64,000 bases of DNA from Antilocapra americana (Eukaryota; Chordata; Mammalia; Artiodactyla; Antilocapridae), in contig ML664159.1 in the NCBI GenBank assembly GCA_007570785.1, positions 2,561,610 through 2,625,609 on the forward strand, written 5' to 3'. Within the stretch, counting starts at the first letter, position 1. Each line of letters begins with the position of its first letter. This document shows positions 34,613 to 47,111 of the stretch, piece after piece. The position numbers and the translations under genes are program-made. A model generated the notes under the pieces. The model was not told where the DNA came from. It saw only the letters and a program-made list of their open reading frames with translations, and searched no databases.

Positions 34613-36067
34613 AGTTGTTTTTTTTTTTAACATGGTCATTTTTGAGTTTGGCACTACCAGGCAAAATGAGAACTGCATGTATGCATACGTTTTTTTTTTT
34701 TGCTTGAGCCATTTGAAAGTACAGATGTCATGATGCTTCATCCCCTAAATATTTCAACATGTATCTCTGTCTCTTAAGAACAAGGACATTCTTCTACATA
34801 ATCACAATACCTCTCTTACCACTTTCAAGAAGTTTGACATTAATAACATATTTAATATTCATTACATATTCAAATTTTCCCAACTATCTGAATAATATTC
34901 TTTGCAGCATTTTTTCGTATCCAATGTCTATATAAAGCTCAGACATGGCTTTTAGTTTCTTTTAACCTAGAATAGTTCTGCTGCTTTTGTTTTCTTTTCC
35001 TCTCATGACTTTGCTATTCTTTAATGAGTTCTGCAGAGTGTCCCACTATTTGAATTTGTTTGATTGTTCTCTCATGCTTAGATTAAGACATTTATGTTCT
35101 AGAAATTGTTTCCTCCACCTACCCTACTCCCACTTCCCAACCAGGGCCCTGGTAGCTATGGGAAGGTATGCTGACATTTCTGTAATGTCCTTCTCTTCTT
35201 TATATTCCTTTCTTTCTCCTTAACCAAGTAACTAACCAATCCTCTTCTCTCCAAAAAACAAAACCAAACTATTCTACAACTAGTTCCCTCAACCCTCCCA
35301 CACATTTTTAAAAAGGACTGAAATCCCAGCATACACTTCCTCCATTCTATTGTTTCTAGGGCAGTTCCTCTTTTAACCCCTTGGGTGCTCAAGTGCCTGC
35401 ACATTCCAGTCAAAATGCACTCTCAAGAAAAGACTGAAAACTCTTTCACTAAACTTGAAATGACTACCAGCAGTTTAAAAAAGACACATCTCCCAGAGGA
35501 GAGTTTGCCTTTTGCGAAGTATGTTCAGTGCCCAGCCAGTTGCCAAGGCATAATAGAATCTCTAAGTTTTTGTTCAGTTAAATTGCCATATAGCTCAGTA
35601 GGTGAACTAGAGATTTCCATATCAAACTCTGTCTTCATTAAAGCACTGCTTTCAGAGTGTTAACACTTTCTGTTGATAAGTTCATATAAGAGAGAGCTAG
35701 AATCTTGGATATCAGATGGACATTTGCAGAAGATCTTTTTGATATTGTTGTTTTATCCTTGGCAAACAAAATAATTCTTATAATTTTCATGGATGGCTTA
35801 TCTCATTAACTATTTATGAACTTGAATTCAGAGAAGACGAAGTTTTATCTTAAGGTCTCATTCATCTAAAGCTCCAAACACATGCCTTATGCTGTAATCA
35901 AAGTTCAATAGACATATACATTTGACAAGGATACTACATAGATGTTGGTTTGTCTTCTTTTGTCCATCATATCAGAAGGTTTATAATGTCTTTTAACAGT
36001 CATTTAAGTGTGACCATTGGGTTAAGCTGGTGTGTGATTTCTTTAACGGTCAGACTACTTCTTTAGT

Positions 36068-36277
36068 TATTTTTTTAAAACATTTATTTGGCTGCATTAG
36101 GTCTTAGTCACATCATGTGGGATCTTTTGTTGCCTTGTGCAGACTCTATAATTGTGGAGTGTGCTGCTCTGAGGCATGAGGAATCTTAGTTTCCCAACAA
36201 GGGAACCCAAGTTTAGAACCAAAGTCTTCTGCATTGCAAGATGAATTCTTAACCACAGGACCATCAGGGAAATCCCA
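36068..36277 (-). mobile_element. CHR-type SINE
   Basis: TTATTTGGCTGCATTAGGTC at the left and AACCACAGGACCATCAGGG at the right, in antisense. Confidence 0.82.
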
Positions 36278-36308
36278 TCTTTCCTTTAGTTATTAATGAG
36301 TAATGTTT

Positions 36309-36520
36309 GGGCTTCCCTAGTGACTCAGACAATAAAGAATCTGCCTGCAATGCAGGAGACTGAGGTTTGATCCCTAGGTCAGAAAGGTCCCCCAGAGAAG
36401 GGAATGGCAACCCACTCCAATATTCCTGTCTGGAGAATTCCATGGACAGAGGAGCCTGGTGGGTCCTCTGTAGTCCATGTAGTCAAAAAAAGTTGGACAC
36501 AACTGAGTGACTAACACTTT
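36309..36520 (+). mobile_element. Bov-tA SINE
   Basis: A full-length copy from GGGCTTCCCTAGTGACTCAG to TGGACACAACTGAGTGACTAAC, about 30 bp after a CHR SINE. Confidence 0.93.
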
Positions 36521-36799
36521 TTTCCAATGTACAAGGAGATACTTGGAGACTATGTGAATGTTTTATTTTCCAACCTTTCACCCAGTAGTGTTAACATCCA
36601 CTGATGATCTTTCCTTGTCAATTATTATATTAGTTGTTATGAAATGATGATTTTCTAATCCTGTCAATCCATCTACATTTTTTACCTGGAACCCTTCTGT
36701 AAAGAAGAGCTTTCCCTCCTCCCCTGCACACTGCCTCCTTTCCCTGCCTTTTTTTTTTTTTTTTTTGAGTATTTTGATTGACTCATGAATTCTTTTTCA

Positions 36800-37480
36800 T
36801 TCAATATATTATAGTGAATTGTCATCATTATTTTTAGAATTCAAATTGCCCTGTTTTGGCCAGTAGGAGAACCTTTAATCTGGCTTCTGTGTCCTTTGAC
36901 ATATCCCATTAGTTTGGAATGCTTATCTGGTTGCTTTTAATTGAATGCCAGATATTGCATTTAGATAATTGTAAAAATAGTTTGAGACCTACAATAATAT
37001 TATCTTTCTCCAAGGAGGATTTATGTTTGCTTCTGGCAAGAGGTTAAGGCCACTAGCAATCCTAGATCATTTTAATCCAATTGCAGAACCTGAGAGGATT
37101 TGAAGCTAGGAGGGCTGGTCTATTTCTGGTTTACCCTCACTCCCCATGTAGTCCTTTGGGTCCCAAACTCAAACCTGGCGTCTATCCCCTTGACCTTCCC
37201 TGAACTTCAGTTTTTATACCCCAATCCCTGCTAGGCTGTCAAAAGTTCTCTTCAGCTTCTCAACCACCACTTTGGGAAAAGTGGCTTGATACGTTGTGCT
37301 GACCTCTGAGTCATCTTCTTTCAGGTCTAATTACTGTAATTCTTTATGTTAGCTGTTAGAATAATTAAAAAAAAATTTTTTTTCCAACTTTGCGGGTTGT
37401 CTGGGTAAGAGGACTAGCCTGAATTACCTAATCTATTACTGGAAGTGGAAGTTCTCCTGACCCCAGAGCTGACTTTTAAA
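36800..37480. other. intergenic, nothing recognised
   Basis: No gene or firmly named repeat. A T-rich run is present near 37370-37383. Confidence 0.35.
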
Positions 37481-38010
37481 AATAGACTATGGTCACATCA
37501 TTTTTCTAATTTAAACACTGAAGTGATTGCCTTTTATTCTGCCGAATTCTTAATCAAGCCTGAATGTCTATATCCCCACATCATCTCTAGCCACTCTCCC
37601 TCTCACTTTCTACTTTCTAGACATACTTGCTCTCTTTGCATGCCACACCTTCACAATTCTGGCTTTGCACTGGCAGTTCCCATCTCCTGACTGCTATTCA
37701 TTTCTCCCACCCAACTGGCTCTGAGCTAGTTAATGCTTCCTTAATCATCAGAGCTCAGTCAAATGTTTCTTCACCAGTGAAGCCTTCCCTGGCTCCCCCA
37801 GCCTAGGTAAGTCTCAGTGATGACACCCCGCTGTTCTTCAAAGCACTTAGTAAAGTTTGTAATTTTAGATTGATTGGAGTGATTATTCAAGTAATATCTG
37901 TCATCTTCCATATCCTATATGAAGGCAGGAGTCATGTCTGTTCTGCTTACCATTGCATGCCCAGCAACTGTTTGTGGCAGGTATTCAACAAAATAGAAGA
38001 ATGAATAAAA
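37480..38010 (+). mobile_element. L2 LINE 3' region
   Basis: Shows GTGAAGCCTTCCCTGGCTCC, CATATCCTATATGAAGGCAGG and the closing CAGGTATTCAACAAAATAG, then GAATGAATAAA. Confidence 0.75.
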
Positions 38011-38610
38011 TTAATTGTCAATCAACACTCCTTTTCTAGGTCACTTACATATGCAATTAGCCCACTTATTTTTTTACCAGCAGGTCTGCATACAGGATTT
38101 TGTTGATGCTGTTACAATTTCCTGGCTTTTAACTTTGAAGCCTGATAAACAGTTTCGGTTTCCTTTTCTTTTACAGTCATATTGATTTCATGTCTGTAGA
38201 AGATTCTTTTTAACCAAAGAAACATTGTTTTTTGATGACTTTACATAACTCTGAAACCAAGAGGTTTCCTTCATTTCAATGTAAACACACTGATAGAGAA
38301 ATACCAATTCAGAGCCTTGATTTCCAATTAAGTGAAGTCTTCAGAAACTGAAAAATGAAAGAGTCTCAGGTAGGTGATGGAGTCAAAAGAATTCAGTTAG
38401 TAATGTTGCAAATATTTTCTTTTGTTTAATGTAGATTTCCCTGGTAAATTTCCATCAGCTTTGCATTTGAAGATAAAAGACAGCTGCTTTTTAAAAGTTT
38501 GTAGGCAAGAAGTCAATAAATAATGGGAACTCTAATTGGATACTGTAGGTTTATGTTTTAAAATCAGATTTTGGCTTACATTGCTAGAAACTTGTATGCA
38601 TCTGTGCTAA
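38010..38610. other. intergenic, nothing recognised
   Basis: No gene or named repeat is visible. Confidence 0.35.
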
Positions 38611-38611
38611 A

Positions 38612-38801
38612 TTTTTTTTTTTAATATTTATTTATTTGACTGCTGCACTGGGTCTTAGTTGCAGCATACAGGATCTTTAGTTGTGGCATTTGAATCCTTA
38701 GTTGTGGCATATGGTATCTAGTTCCCTGACCAGGAATCAAACCCTGGGCCCCCTGCACTGGGAATGTGCAGTCTTAGCCACTGGACCACTAGGGAAGTCC
38801 T
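38612..38801 (-). mobile_element. CHR-type SINE
   Basis: T-rich left edge, CTGCTGCACTGGGTCTTAG, then GTCTTAGCCACTGGACCACTAG at the right. Confidence 0.88.
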
Positions 38802-39024
38802 TCAATTTTTTTTTTTTAATAAATTTGTTTGTTTTTCATATTGTAATATGCTTGACTTGACCTGGCTATTTTTCTTCCTCTAAACCCATAGAACCCATAC
38901 AAATGTCAGTTGTTTCTTTAGACTCAAATTAATTTCTTAGCTTTACCAAATGGGGTCTTCATTAACAAAGTTAGGTAATAAGAACTGCAAATTAGCTTAG
39001 ACTTATAGATTTTTTTTCCTAACA

Positions 39025-39655
39025 TGCCAAGCTTGCCTCTACCTCAGATGCTATTCCACCTACCTGAAATGCTCTTCCCTAATATCCTCATGGCTAGCGA
39101 CTGTGTCTTCCTCAGGCTTCTGCTTAAATGCTTCTCTTAAAGGCACATCATTTTTTAAAAGCCCCTCATTCCTTACCCAAACTATGTTTTTTAACATCTT
39201 ACTCAGAGTGACTATATACTTTTATCCAGGACAGTTCTGGTTTCATTTGCATTCTCTTAACATAATTATAAATAATTACTCTCAATGTGTCTTTGTTTGA
39301 TGCATTATGTGGCTTGTTTACCCTTGAAAAAAAATGTGAAATTGTTAGTCACTCAGTCATGGCTAACTCTCTTTTTGGCCCCATGGACTGTAGCCCACAA
39401 GGTTCCTCGATCCATGGGATTCTCCAGGCAAGAATACTAGAGTGGGTAGCCATTCCCTTTTCCAGGGGAGCTTCCAAAATGTTACCATGTCTTATTTTTA
39501 TAGTACTCATCACTACCTGATACCACCTGTCTGCCTCTTCCTGTTAGAATATTGATAGGAATTGAGTATTTTTTTCTATTCTCTAGTGTCCCTAGCACTT
39601 AGAATGCTTAGAGCATAAAAACTCTGTAAATGTGTTGAATGAATGAGGGAACAGG
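39025..39655 (+). mobile_element. L2 LINE 3' region interrupted by a SINE
   Basis: CTGAAATGCTCTTCCCTAAT upstream and TGTCCCTAGCACTTAGAATG, then GTGTTGAATGAATGAGG, downstream of the Bov-tA at 39333-39475. Confidence 0.75.
39333..39475 (-). mobile_element. truncated Bov-tA SINE
   Basis: GTTAGTCACTCAGTCATGGC to AGCCATTCCCTTTTCCAGGG. The tRNA-derived head is missing. Confidence 0.9.
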
Positions 39656-39681
39656 TCATTAAGTACCTGCTAATGTTAAAT

Positions 39682-40813
39682 ATTGAATCCATTGGATCAT
39701 AGAAAAGCAAGAGAGTTCCAGAAAAACATCTACTTCTGCTTTATTGACTATGCTAAAGCTTTTGACTGTGTGGATCACAACAAATTGTGGAAAATTCTTA
39801 AAGAGCTGGAAATACCAGACCACCTGACCTGCCTCCTGAGAAATCTGTATGCAGGTCAAGAAGCAACAGTTAGAATCAGACATGAAACAATAGACTGGTT
39901 GCAAATTGGGAAAGGAGTACGGCAAGGCTGTATATTGTCACCCTGCTTATTTAACTTATACACAGAGTTCATCATGTGAAATGCCAGGCTGGATGAAGCA
40001 CAATCTGAAATCAAGATTGCCAGGAAAAACATCAATAACCTCACATAGGCAGATGACACCACCCTTACGGTAGAAAGCAAAGAACTAAAGAGCCTCTTGA
40101 TGAAAGTGAAAGAAGAGAGTGAAAAAGTTGGCTTAAAACTCAACATTCAGAAAACTAAGATCATGGCATCTGGACCCATCACTTCATGGCAAATAGATTG
40201 GGAAACAGTGAGAGACTTTACCTTTTTTGGCTCCAAAATCACTATAGATGGTGACTGCAGCCATGAAATTAAAAGACACTTGCTCCTTGGAAGAAAAGCT
40301 ATGATCAACCTAGACAGCATATTTAAAAGCAGAGACATTACTTAGCCAACAAAGGTCCATCTAGTCAAAGCTATGGCTTTTCCAGTAGTCATGTATGGAT
40401 GTGAGAGTTGGATTATAAAGAAAGCTGAGCACTGATGAATTGATGCTTTTGAACTGTGGTATTGGAGAAGATTCTTGAGAGTCCCTTGGACTGCAAGGAG
40501 ATCAAACCAGTCAATCTTAAAGAAAATCAGTCTTGAATATTCATTGGAAGGACTGATGCTTAAGCTGAAACTACAATACTTTGGCTACCTGACGTGAAGA
40601 ACTGAGTCATTTGAAAAGACCCTGATGCTAGGAAAGATTTAAGGCAGAAGGAGAAGGGGATGATGGAGGATGATATGGTTTGATGGCATCACCGACTCGA
40701 TGGACATGAGTTTGAGCAAGCTCCAGGAGTTGGTGATGGACAGGGAAGCCTGGTGTGCTACAGTCCATAGGGTCTCAAAGAGTCGGACATGACTGAGAGA
40801 CTGGACTGGACTG
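39682..40813 (+). mobile_element. BovB LINE 3' half with perfect TSD, RT inactivated
   Basis: Carries reverse transcriptase from YFCFIDYAKAFDCVDHNKLW onward. The catalytic YADD codon for tyrosine reads TAG (40046-40048), and an earlier in-frame stop follows TEFIM near 39979, so it cannot make active enzyme. A perfect 10-bp repeat AATGTTAAAT at 39672-39681 and 40814-40823 brackets the insertion. Confidence 0.95.
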
Positions 40814-40921
40814 AATGTTAAATGCTCTCCTGTGAATTACAGAGGAAAAGCTAAGATGGTCTATATTCAATGCACATGTCCCAGCTTAGAGATTCTGGTT
40901 TGATTGGTCTTATGTAAAGAA

Positions 40922-40988
40922 TATATATATATATAAACAGATATATATATATATATATATACACACATAGGTATATGTGTATACACAT

Positions 40989-41041
<53 letters not shown>
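40922..41041 (+). repeat. compound (TA)n / (CA)n microsatellite
   Basis: An AT dinucleotide run, then alternating ATACAC/GTATAC, then a pure AC run to 41041. The minus-strand frame (poly Val-Cys, then Tyr-Ile) is a product of the repeat. Confidence 0.97.
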
Positions 41042-41043
<2 letters not shown>

Positions 41044-42375
41044 AAATAGCTCAAGTGATTCTCAGGCCAAGTTGAAAACCTATGGTCTAGGTGCTATATG
41101 CCTAGAGGAGTCAGAGATGAGAGGCAGGTGGACTTTAGAGCCCTCTCTTTTCAGTGAGTGGCTAGCATGTCCAGTCTACCAAAATCAATACACTGAGCTT
41201 GGACATTAGCATGAAAATTTATGCTCTGTACATGATCCTGCCCAGTGTGGACTGGCCAGGGCTAATGATGAATTCCTAAATTCTGTTTTTGTCACTGGAA
41301 AATGTTTAGCATAGACTGAGTAGGGGCTTTGCTGGGCCTGAAAAAAAAACCAGAACTATTTACAGTCCAGAATGTCTTATGACAATACAGAAGTGGGATC
41401 AGGGAGGTTGTCCACGGAGAACTGATTCTGGGACTTGATTAAAATGAGCACTTGGTCACAATTTATTCACTAACTTTGTTATCAAACCTATGCATACACC
41501 CTAATTATATCACTAGGATAAATTCACACATTAGAAATGCTATTAACTCAGATGATACCTGCATACAATTTTCAAGATTACCTGGGAATCTTTAATTACT
41601 TGATAATTCACTTTTTGAAAATATAAGCTTTTTCCCTATTAAATTTAGGTGTACTTCAAGTATAAACAACTGAGTTGCTTAACATTCTAAGAAATAATAT
41701 CAATAATTCGAGAAATCTTGGTAATTCTCTGACAATATGTAGCTCAGCTTAATTCTTCCTCACTATATATTCTTAGCACTTTGCACGTATAACTCTATCA
41801 AAGCACCCACCACACTATAATGTATTTGTTTGTTTTCCTTTTCAGCCATACCCGCCAAGTCTCCCTTCCCTCCTAACACTACATACCTCCCCAAGTCCCC
41901 CCCCCCCCCCCCCCCACTTTCCCCCTCCCTCCAACTCCAAAGTGTTTTAAACTGAACTCTTAAAGCAGTAGTGTCTGGAACAACTTGAAAGTGAAGATGT
42001 TCTGCCTTCTGACATTTCAGTTTCAAGAGGTCTAGAGTGGAGCTGGGCAATCTGTAGCTGACTTTTCCAGGTGATCTGGATGGTCAGTTCACAAACAACC
42101 AACAGAAAGTAGGACTTATCTTAGTCATTATTGCATAACTAGTACTTGGTATGTACACACCCAATAGATGTGAATTGAATAAATTGAATGAATGGCCTGG
42201 AAAAAATGTAGGGCTTCTCTGAAGGAATCGTTTAATACAGACCAAAACCAGTTAGATCAGACAGCACTTTGATTGTGTGCTGCATGAATTAACCAACAGG
42301 TCTCAAATGAAGGGGATTAAAGACTACACCTGGCTGTCATGGATTCTGTGAAGATAAGAGCAGTCCAGTAAGCAG
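41042..42375. other. intergenic, nothing recognised except a poly-C run
   Basis: No gene or named repeat. The frame 41763-42050 minus passes through the poly-C run and is not credible. Confidence 0.4.
41897..41915 (+). repeat. poly-C homopolymer, 19 bases
   Basis: C19, followed by ACTTTCCCCCTCCCTCC. The minus strand is therefore a long G run with a second G-rich block. Confidence 0.95.
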
Positions 42376-42628
42376 CTAAGCCTGTGCACCACAAACACTG
42401 AACCTGTGCTCTAGAGCCTGGGAATCACAACTCCTGAGCCCACGTGCTGCAACTGTTGAAGCCTGCGTGCCCCAGAGCCTGTGCTCTGCAACTGAATTCA
42501 TTGCAATGAGAAGCCCACACACCTCAACTGGAGTAGCCCCTGCTTGCCACAACTAGAGAAAAGCCTGAGAGCAGCAACAAAGATCCAGCATAGTCATAAA
42601 TAAATAAAATTTTTTTTAAAAAAAAAGA
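42376..42628 (+). mobile_element. CHR-type SINE, long form
   Basis: Contains CCACAACTAGAGAAAAGCCTG, AGCAACAAAGATCCAGCATAG and an A-rich tail AATAAATAAAATTTTTTTTAAA. Confidence 0.85.
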
Positions 42629-42629
42629 A

Positions 42630-43800
42630 CCGACCAATAGATTATTAGGCACTTTACAAATAAAATGCGGATAAACACAATAGTTTATGATCTGGCTTAA
42701 ACATTTTAGAATTCATCCTATTCATATTTTCTCTGTATCATTTTCCAGTGAGCCTTCACTTTTCCCAGACAGAAGGATCTTCTTGCCTTGTCAGAGGTGG
42801 AGAAAAGATGTGAGTTTCAAGATAAAAGGAGATTATAAAAGAAATATTTTTAAAACTTGTAAATGGTCTGCAAAGTGAACATTCTATCACTTTTTGAAAA
42901 CACTAATCTTAAGTTTACATTTATCAAAACATGTTCATGTCAAGCTCTAAGCCATCCTACCTCTGAGCTCTAAATTCATTCACCCTTCATTCCTGCTGAT
43001 GAAATTCTCTACTTTTAGTTGCTGTGACATATTGCCTAGTAGCATTTTCCAATCTTCTCCCACCAACACTATATTTAAGATCCACTTGAGGTAAATAAAT
43101 TTCAGCCAGATCTTTTCTTCCTTTAGGATCCAAGAGTAGAGAACTGCCTCTCAGGAAAATAGGAAATCTTCCTTCAGATAAATTCCAAGAGTGGCCCATT
43201 AGTAACAACATCAAGATAGGATTTTCACCAATAGGTTTCATGTTTTAAAACATCAGTAATTCAGTTGCATTAAACAATATGACTTTTACTTCACTTTGAA
43301 TATATCACATACATGCACTTTGAGTTAGAGAATAAGCTGTCCTTATATACATAGCCAGGAAAAATTACAGCTTGGACTTAGCACTCAAAGATAAGGAATT
43401 GTCAACCTGCCATTTATGCAAATTGACTGTGTTCTCAGAACAAAATTGCTGAGAGCCAAGCCCTCTGTTTTCAAATCTCAGGTCTTCATTGTGCTTTCTG
43501 AGTCATGCTAGTCACTGTTTCCTTCTTGGAGTGGTAACCAGAAATGATTGTCTTTCCACCAGAAGGTTGTTGGGGAATTAACTATTACTAATAATTGTGA
43601 AAACAGAAAGCAAGAAAGAGGTATTAATACTTGACAGCATGCATTCTGTTAATAAAAATGAAAACAGGAGATCTTCAGTCATATGAAGTTTCAAGTAAGC
43701 TCAGTTTTACATGAATAAATTGTTCATTGGAAGTACTATACTGAACTGATCAGTCATGCTAAAGTAAATACAGTAGAAAAGAATCATGGGAATTAGCAAT
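42630..43800. other. intergenic, nothing recognised
   Basis: No gene or named repeat. The frame 42987-43241 minus has no recognisable domain. Confidence 0.4.
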
Positions 43801-43814
43801 AAAAGGAGTACATG

Positions 43815-43934
43815 TGTGCTTGCTTTGTGTCTGACTCTTTGTGACCCCATGGGCTGTAGCCTGCCAGGCTCCTCTGTTTATGGAATTTTCCAGGGAAGAA
43901 TACTGGAGAGGGTTACCATTTCCTCCTCCATGGG
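43815..43934 (-). mobile_element. truncated Bov-tA SINE with TSD
   Basis: The BovB-derived half of a Bov-tA in antisense. It is flanked by AAAAGGAGTACATG (43801-43814) and AAAAGGAGTGCATG (43935-43948), a 14-bp duplication with one mismatch. Confidence 0.92.
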
Positions 43935-43948
43935 AAAAGGAGTGCATG

Positions 43949-44350
43949 GAAAAGAAATTGGAATATTTCAACCCTATCAGCATATTTAAAAACAAATGGC
44001 TTAGGGCCACATATAGAAGGTGTGCACACGCATCTGCCATATATGTTGCATGTTTGTGTCTTGTAGTTTTGAAGAGCATTCAATAGGCACCTCTTCATGT
44101 ACATGTACTTCTAATATTTAATCTAGTGACTTGAATGTAGTACTCAGTGAATAAGTGATTTAAGTGAGTTAAGTTCAGTGACAAGAAACCAGTTAAGTAA
44201 AACTTAGTTACTTGGAATGCTAAACAGCTATTTGCTTAAAAGCTATTTGTTTCCACATGGAAAACTGCTTATAATGTTACGTAAAATATGAATATACTGT
44301 AATGTTATAATGAAAAATCTTTGAATAAAATAAGACAGAATAACTATAGC
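43949..44350. other. intergenic, nothing recognised
   Basis: AT-rich. The part at 44125-44215 repeats short GTGA/TTAAGT words but forms no clear array. Confidence 0.35.
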
Positions 44351-44356
44351 AAAGGG

Positions 44357-44950
44357 CTTCCCTGGTAGCTCAGTGGTAAAGAATTTGCCTGCCAATACAG
44401 TTCAATACAATTTGCCTGCTTTTGAACTGTGGTGTTGGAGAAGACTCTTGAGAGTCCCTTGGACTGCAAGGAGATCCAACAAGTCCATCCTAAAGGAGAT
44501 CACTCCTGGGTGTTCATTAGAAGGACTGAAGTTGAAGCTGAAACTGCAATACTTTGGCCACCTGATGCGCAGAGTTGACTCATTGGAAAAGACCCTGATG
44601 CAGGGAAGGATTGGGGGCAGGAGGAGAAGGGGAGGACAGAAGATGAGATGGCTGGATGGCATCACCGACTTGATGGACATGGGTTTGGGCGGACTCCAAG
44701 AGTTGGTGATGGACAGGGAGGCCTGGTGTGCTTCGGTTCATGGGGTGGCAAAGAGTTGGACACAACTGAGAGACTGAACTGAACTGAACAGGAGACGAGG
44801 GTTTGATCCCTGGGTTGGGACTATCCCCTGGAGAAGGAAATGGCAACCAATTTCAATACTCTTGCCTGGAAAATCCCATGGACAGAGGAGCCTGGCGGGC
44901 TGCAGTCCATGGGGTTGCAAAAGGTCAGATATGATTTAGTGACTAAACAA
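44357..44950 (+). mobile_element. Bov-tA SINE split by a BovB insertion
   Basis: The SINE head GGCTTCCCTGGTAGCTCAG runs to GCCTGCCAATACAG near 44401. The SINE resumes at ACAGGAGACGAGGG near 44788 and ends TGATTTAGTGACTAAAC. The BovB tail lies between. Confidence 0.92.
44420..44787 (+). mobile_element. BovB LINE 3' fragment inserted in a Bov-tA
   Basis: From TTTTGAACTGTGGTGTTGGAG to GAGACTGAACTGAACTGA. It keeps a frame from 44373 to 44777 that includes [18 protein letters not shown]. At its 5' junction the SINE words AATTTGCCTGC occur twice (44383-44393 and 44409-44419), separated by a short filler. Confidence 0.93.
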
Positions 44951-46430
44951 CTATAGCAAAGTGTTAAAATGGGACTTAAGAAGTTTCACCTATGGGTAGT
45001 TTATATCTCCTCTCGGCTTTCTATTTTTTCTTTAATAAACATGTATCATAAAATGTTATATATGTACTATATAACATGTATATAATTTGGCATATCTGGA
45101 ATTGGCAGGAAATGCCATAGGAGTAGATATATTGCTTTGTGACAGTTCTTATGTTTCTGACATTCTAGGTCATGCTGCTGCTGTCTATTTGGTAGAGCCT
45201 GCAAGAAGGAAGACTTAGTTAGAAGATAACTTATGGCAGTTTCTGCTTTAGCCAAGAATATGTTTAGCTACATGTAACAGAAAACAGTTTAACCAAATTG
45301 GGGTTAATTTTTCTGATATAACGATGAGTCCAGGGGTAGCCACTCTAGGACTACTGGAGCAGCTTTAAGATGCCATGAATGACCCAGCTCCTCCTATAAT
45401 TCTGCTCCAGGATCCTTAGCTTGTAGATACCATTTTCTTATTTTCCACATCATGTTCACCTTCATTTTGTCATGAGGTTCCAGTTCTATCTTCATGTTTG
45501 TATTCCACAAGGAAGAAAAAAAACAGAAGTAAAGAACTGGGGTATCTTTATATTAGGGAAAAAAAATCTTTCTTTTAGAAATCATCACTCTACATCTAGA
45601 ACCATATCCCATGGCCACCTGCATGTGTACAGGATCTAGGGAAATGTGTTTTGACGCTAGGCACATTGCCAGCCCTTCTCAAAAAAAAAAAAAAAAAATC
45701 AGAATCTTTCTATTAAAAACGGGGTAACAAGCAATGTCTTTCCTTTCTTCTCATATAAAGGAATACTCAACCCCTCCCTAAGAGAAAAGAGAAATCCCAG
45801 GGTTTCCCCAATGAGCTTAGAATCCAAGATTCAGAAATCCCAATGATGTGGGGTACTCTGCGGTAACAATGTGTATCTTCACATACTAGTCATCAGTTTT
45901 TTAAAAAGTTATCTGCCTATTAATATAATGATGTAAGTAATTAAGTAATGGTGATAAGGAACATGATGTTGTTAAAACTCCTATTCAGAAAGGGGAAGAC
46001 AGAAGCATAGTGGTCACTGGTCCATGGAGCATCTCAAATCCTGGTGGCTAGAGACAAGAATCCATGCCCTTAGTTAATCTGTCAGCTCTTGGTTCTGTTC
46101 CTCAGGAAGATCTTATCACTGCATTATACTCCAGGGATCACATCTGAGGCAGACATTGTGGAGGAGCTACATTTTCGGAGCAGTAAAATTTTAGCAGTAC
46201 AAGGAGCCTAGATCTAAGAGTGGTGAGTCCAGACTTTGGTGCCATTTTTCCCTTTGAACCAATTGACACTCTGAAAACAGTAGTGGAGAGCTTGAGAACT
46301 AGTTAGAGTTCTCTGTTGCCTCAAGGGGAGTAAGTGGGGAATGGTGGGTAAAAAATAAACTAGAATCCCAAAGGGCTACACCCTAGGAGTAACTTTTGAT
46401 TATTAATCCTTGATTGGATTAAGGTGATCT
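44951..46430. other. intergenic, nothing recognised
   Basis: No gene or named repeat. A poly-A run lies near 45680-45698. Confidence 0.4.
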
Positions 46431-46435
46431 GCTTT

Positions 46436-46905
46436 TATTCTAATATCTCCCAATATTCCCAGCCTCCAGCTATCCCCTCCCATGTAGACTTTGAGCTTGG
46501 CTGTGTGATTTGCTTTGGCTGATAGTACATTACTAAGCATGATTCAAGCAAAGGCTTGTGCATTGAGATTTGTCCCCTTGAAATGTTCCCTCTTGGAAAC
46601 CAGAGAAGTTTCCATGTTGTGAGGAAGACCAAGTTAGTCACATGAAGAATTCTTATAGGAAAAAAACCAGGGAAGTCAGCCAAGAGCCAGAACAAACATA
46701 TGACCCTCCCTGAACCAGGCCCCAGCCATGTGAGCCACCCCAACTGAGAGTCCAGATACGGTGGAGCAGAGATGAGCCATCTGCACTATGCCCTGACTGA
46801 ATTCTTCAGCCAGAGAATCCAGAATCATAAGTAAATAAGAGTTGTTGTTTTAAGGCATAAGTTTTGGGGTCATTTGTTCACAGCGATAAATAACTGAAAC
46901 ACTAC
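46436..46905 (+). mobile_element. MLT1-type (MaLR) LTR
   Basis: The 3' half is diagnostic: GAGTTGTTGTTTTAAGGCAT, AAGTTTTGGGGTCATTTGTTC, ACAGCGATAAATAACTGAAA. The 5' part is more diverged. Solo LTR; no internal region is seen. Confidence 0.78.
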
Positions 46906-47111
46906 TAAAAGAGTAAAGAATATATAAAAAGTCACCTAATTGTTGAGAAAGAATAGAACCTAAAATACTCCAAAAGGCATGAAAGCAAAGAACATAGAAC
47001 AGAGGAGACAAACAGAAAGCACACAGTAAAATGGCAGATTTAAACTCAGATACTTGATTCTAGGAAACTCCACATATGAGTAGGCACAGATCAAGATTTC
47101 TCTCAATACAA

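Larger units (their letters stand above)
34700..36800 (-). mobile_element. old L1 3' UTR, interrupted by two SINEs
   Basis: Antisense L1M 3' UTR landmarks occur at both ends: a TAAGAACAAGGACATTCTTC block near 34777, and the ATGATTTTCTAATCCTGTC and GTAAAGAAGAGCTTTCCC blocks near 36648-36716. The middle (about 35230-36050) is unassigned and could be host sequence or a decayed part of the same element. Confidence 0.55.

Noticed and set aside
40851..41054. Repeated AC/TA arrays as a CRISPR-like array
   Set aside because: Pure di- and hexanucleotide microsatellite, with no spacers, in a mammalian genome.
44373..44777. 134-residue frame as a gene
   Set aside because: It is the ORF2 end of a BovB inserted in a Bov-tA SINE.
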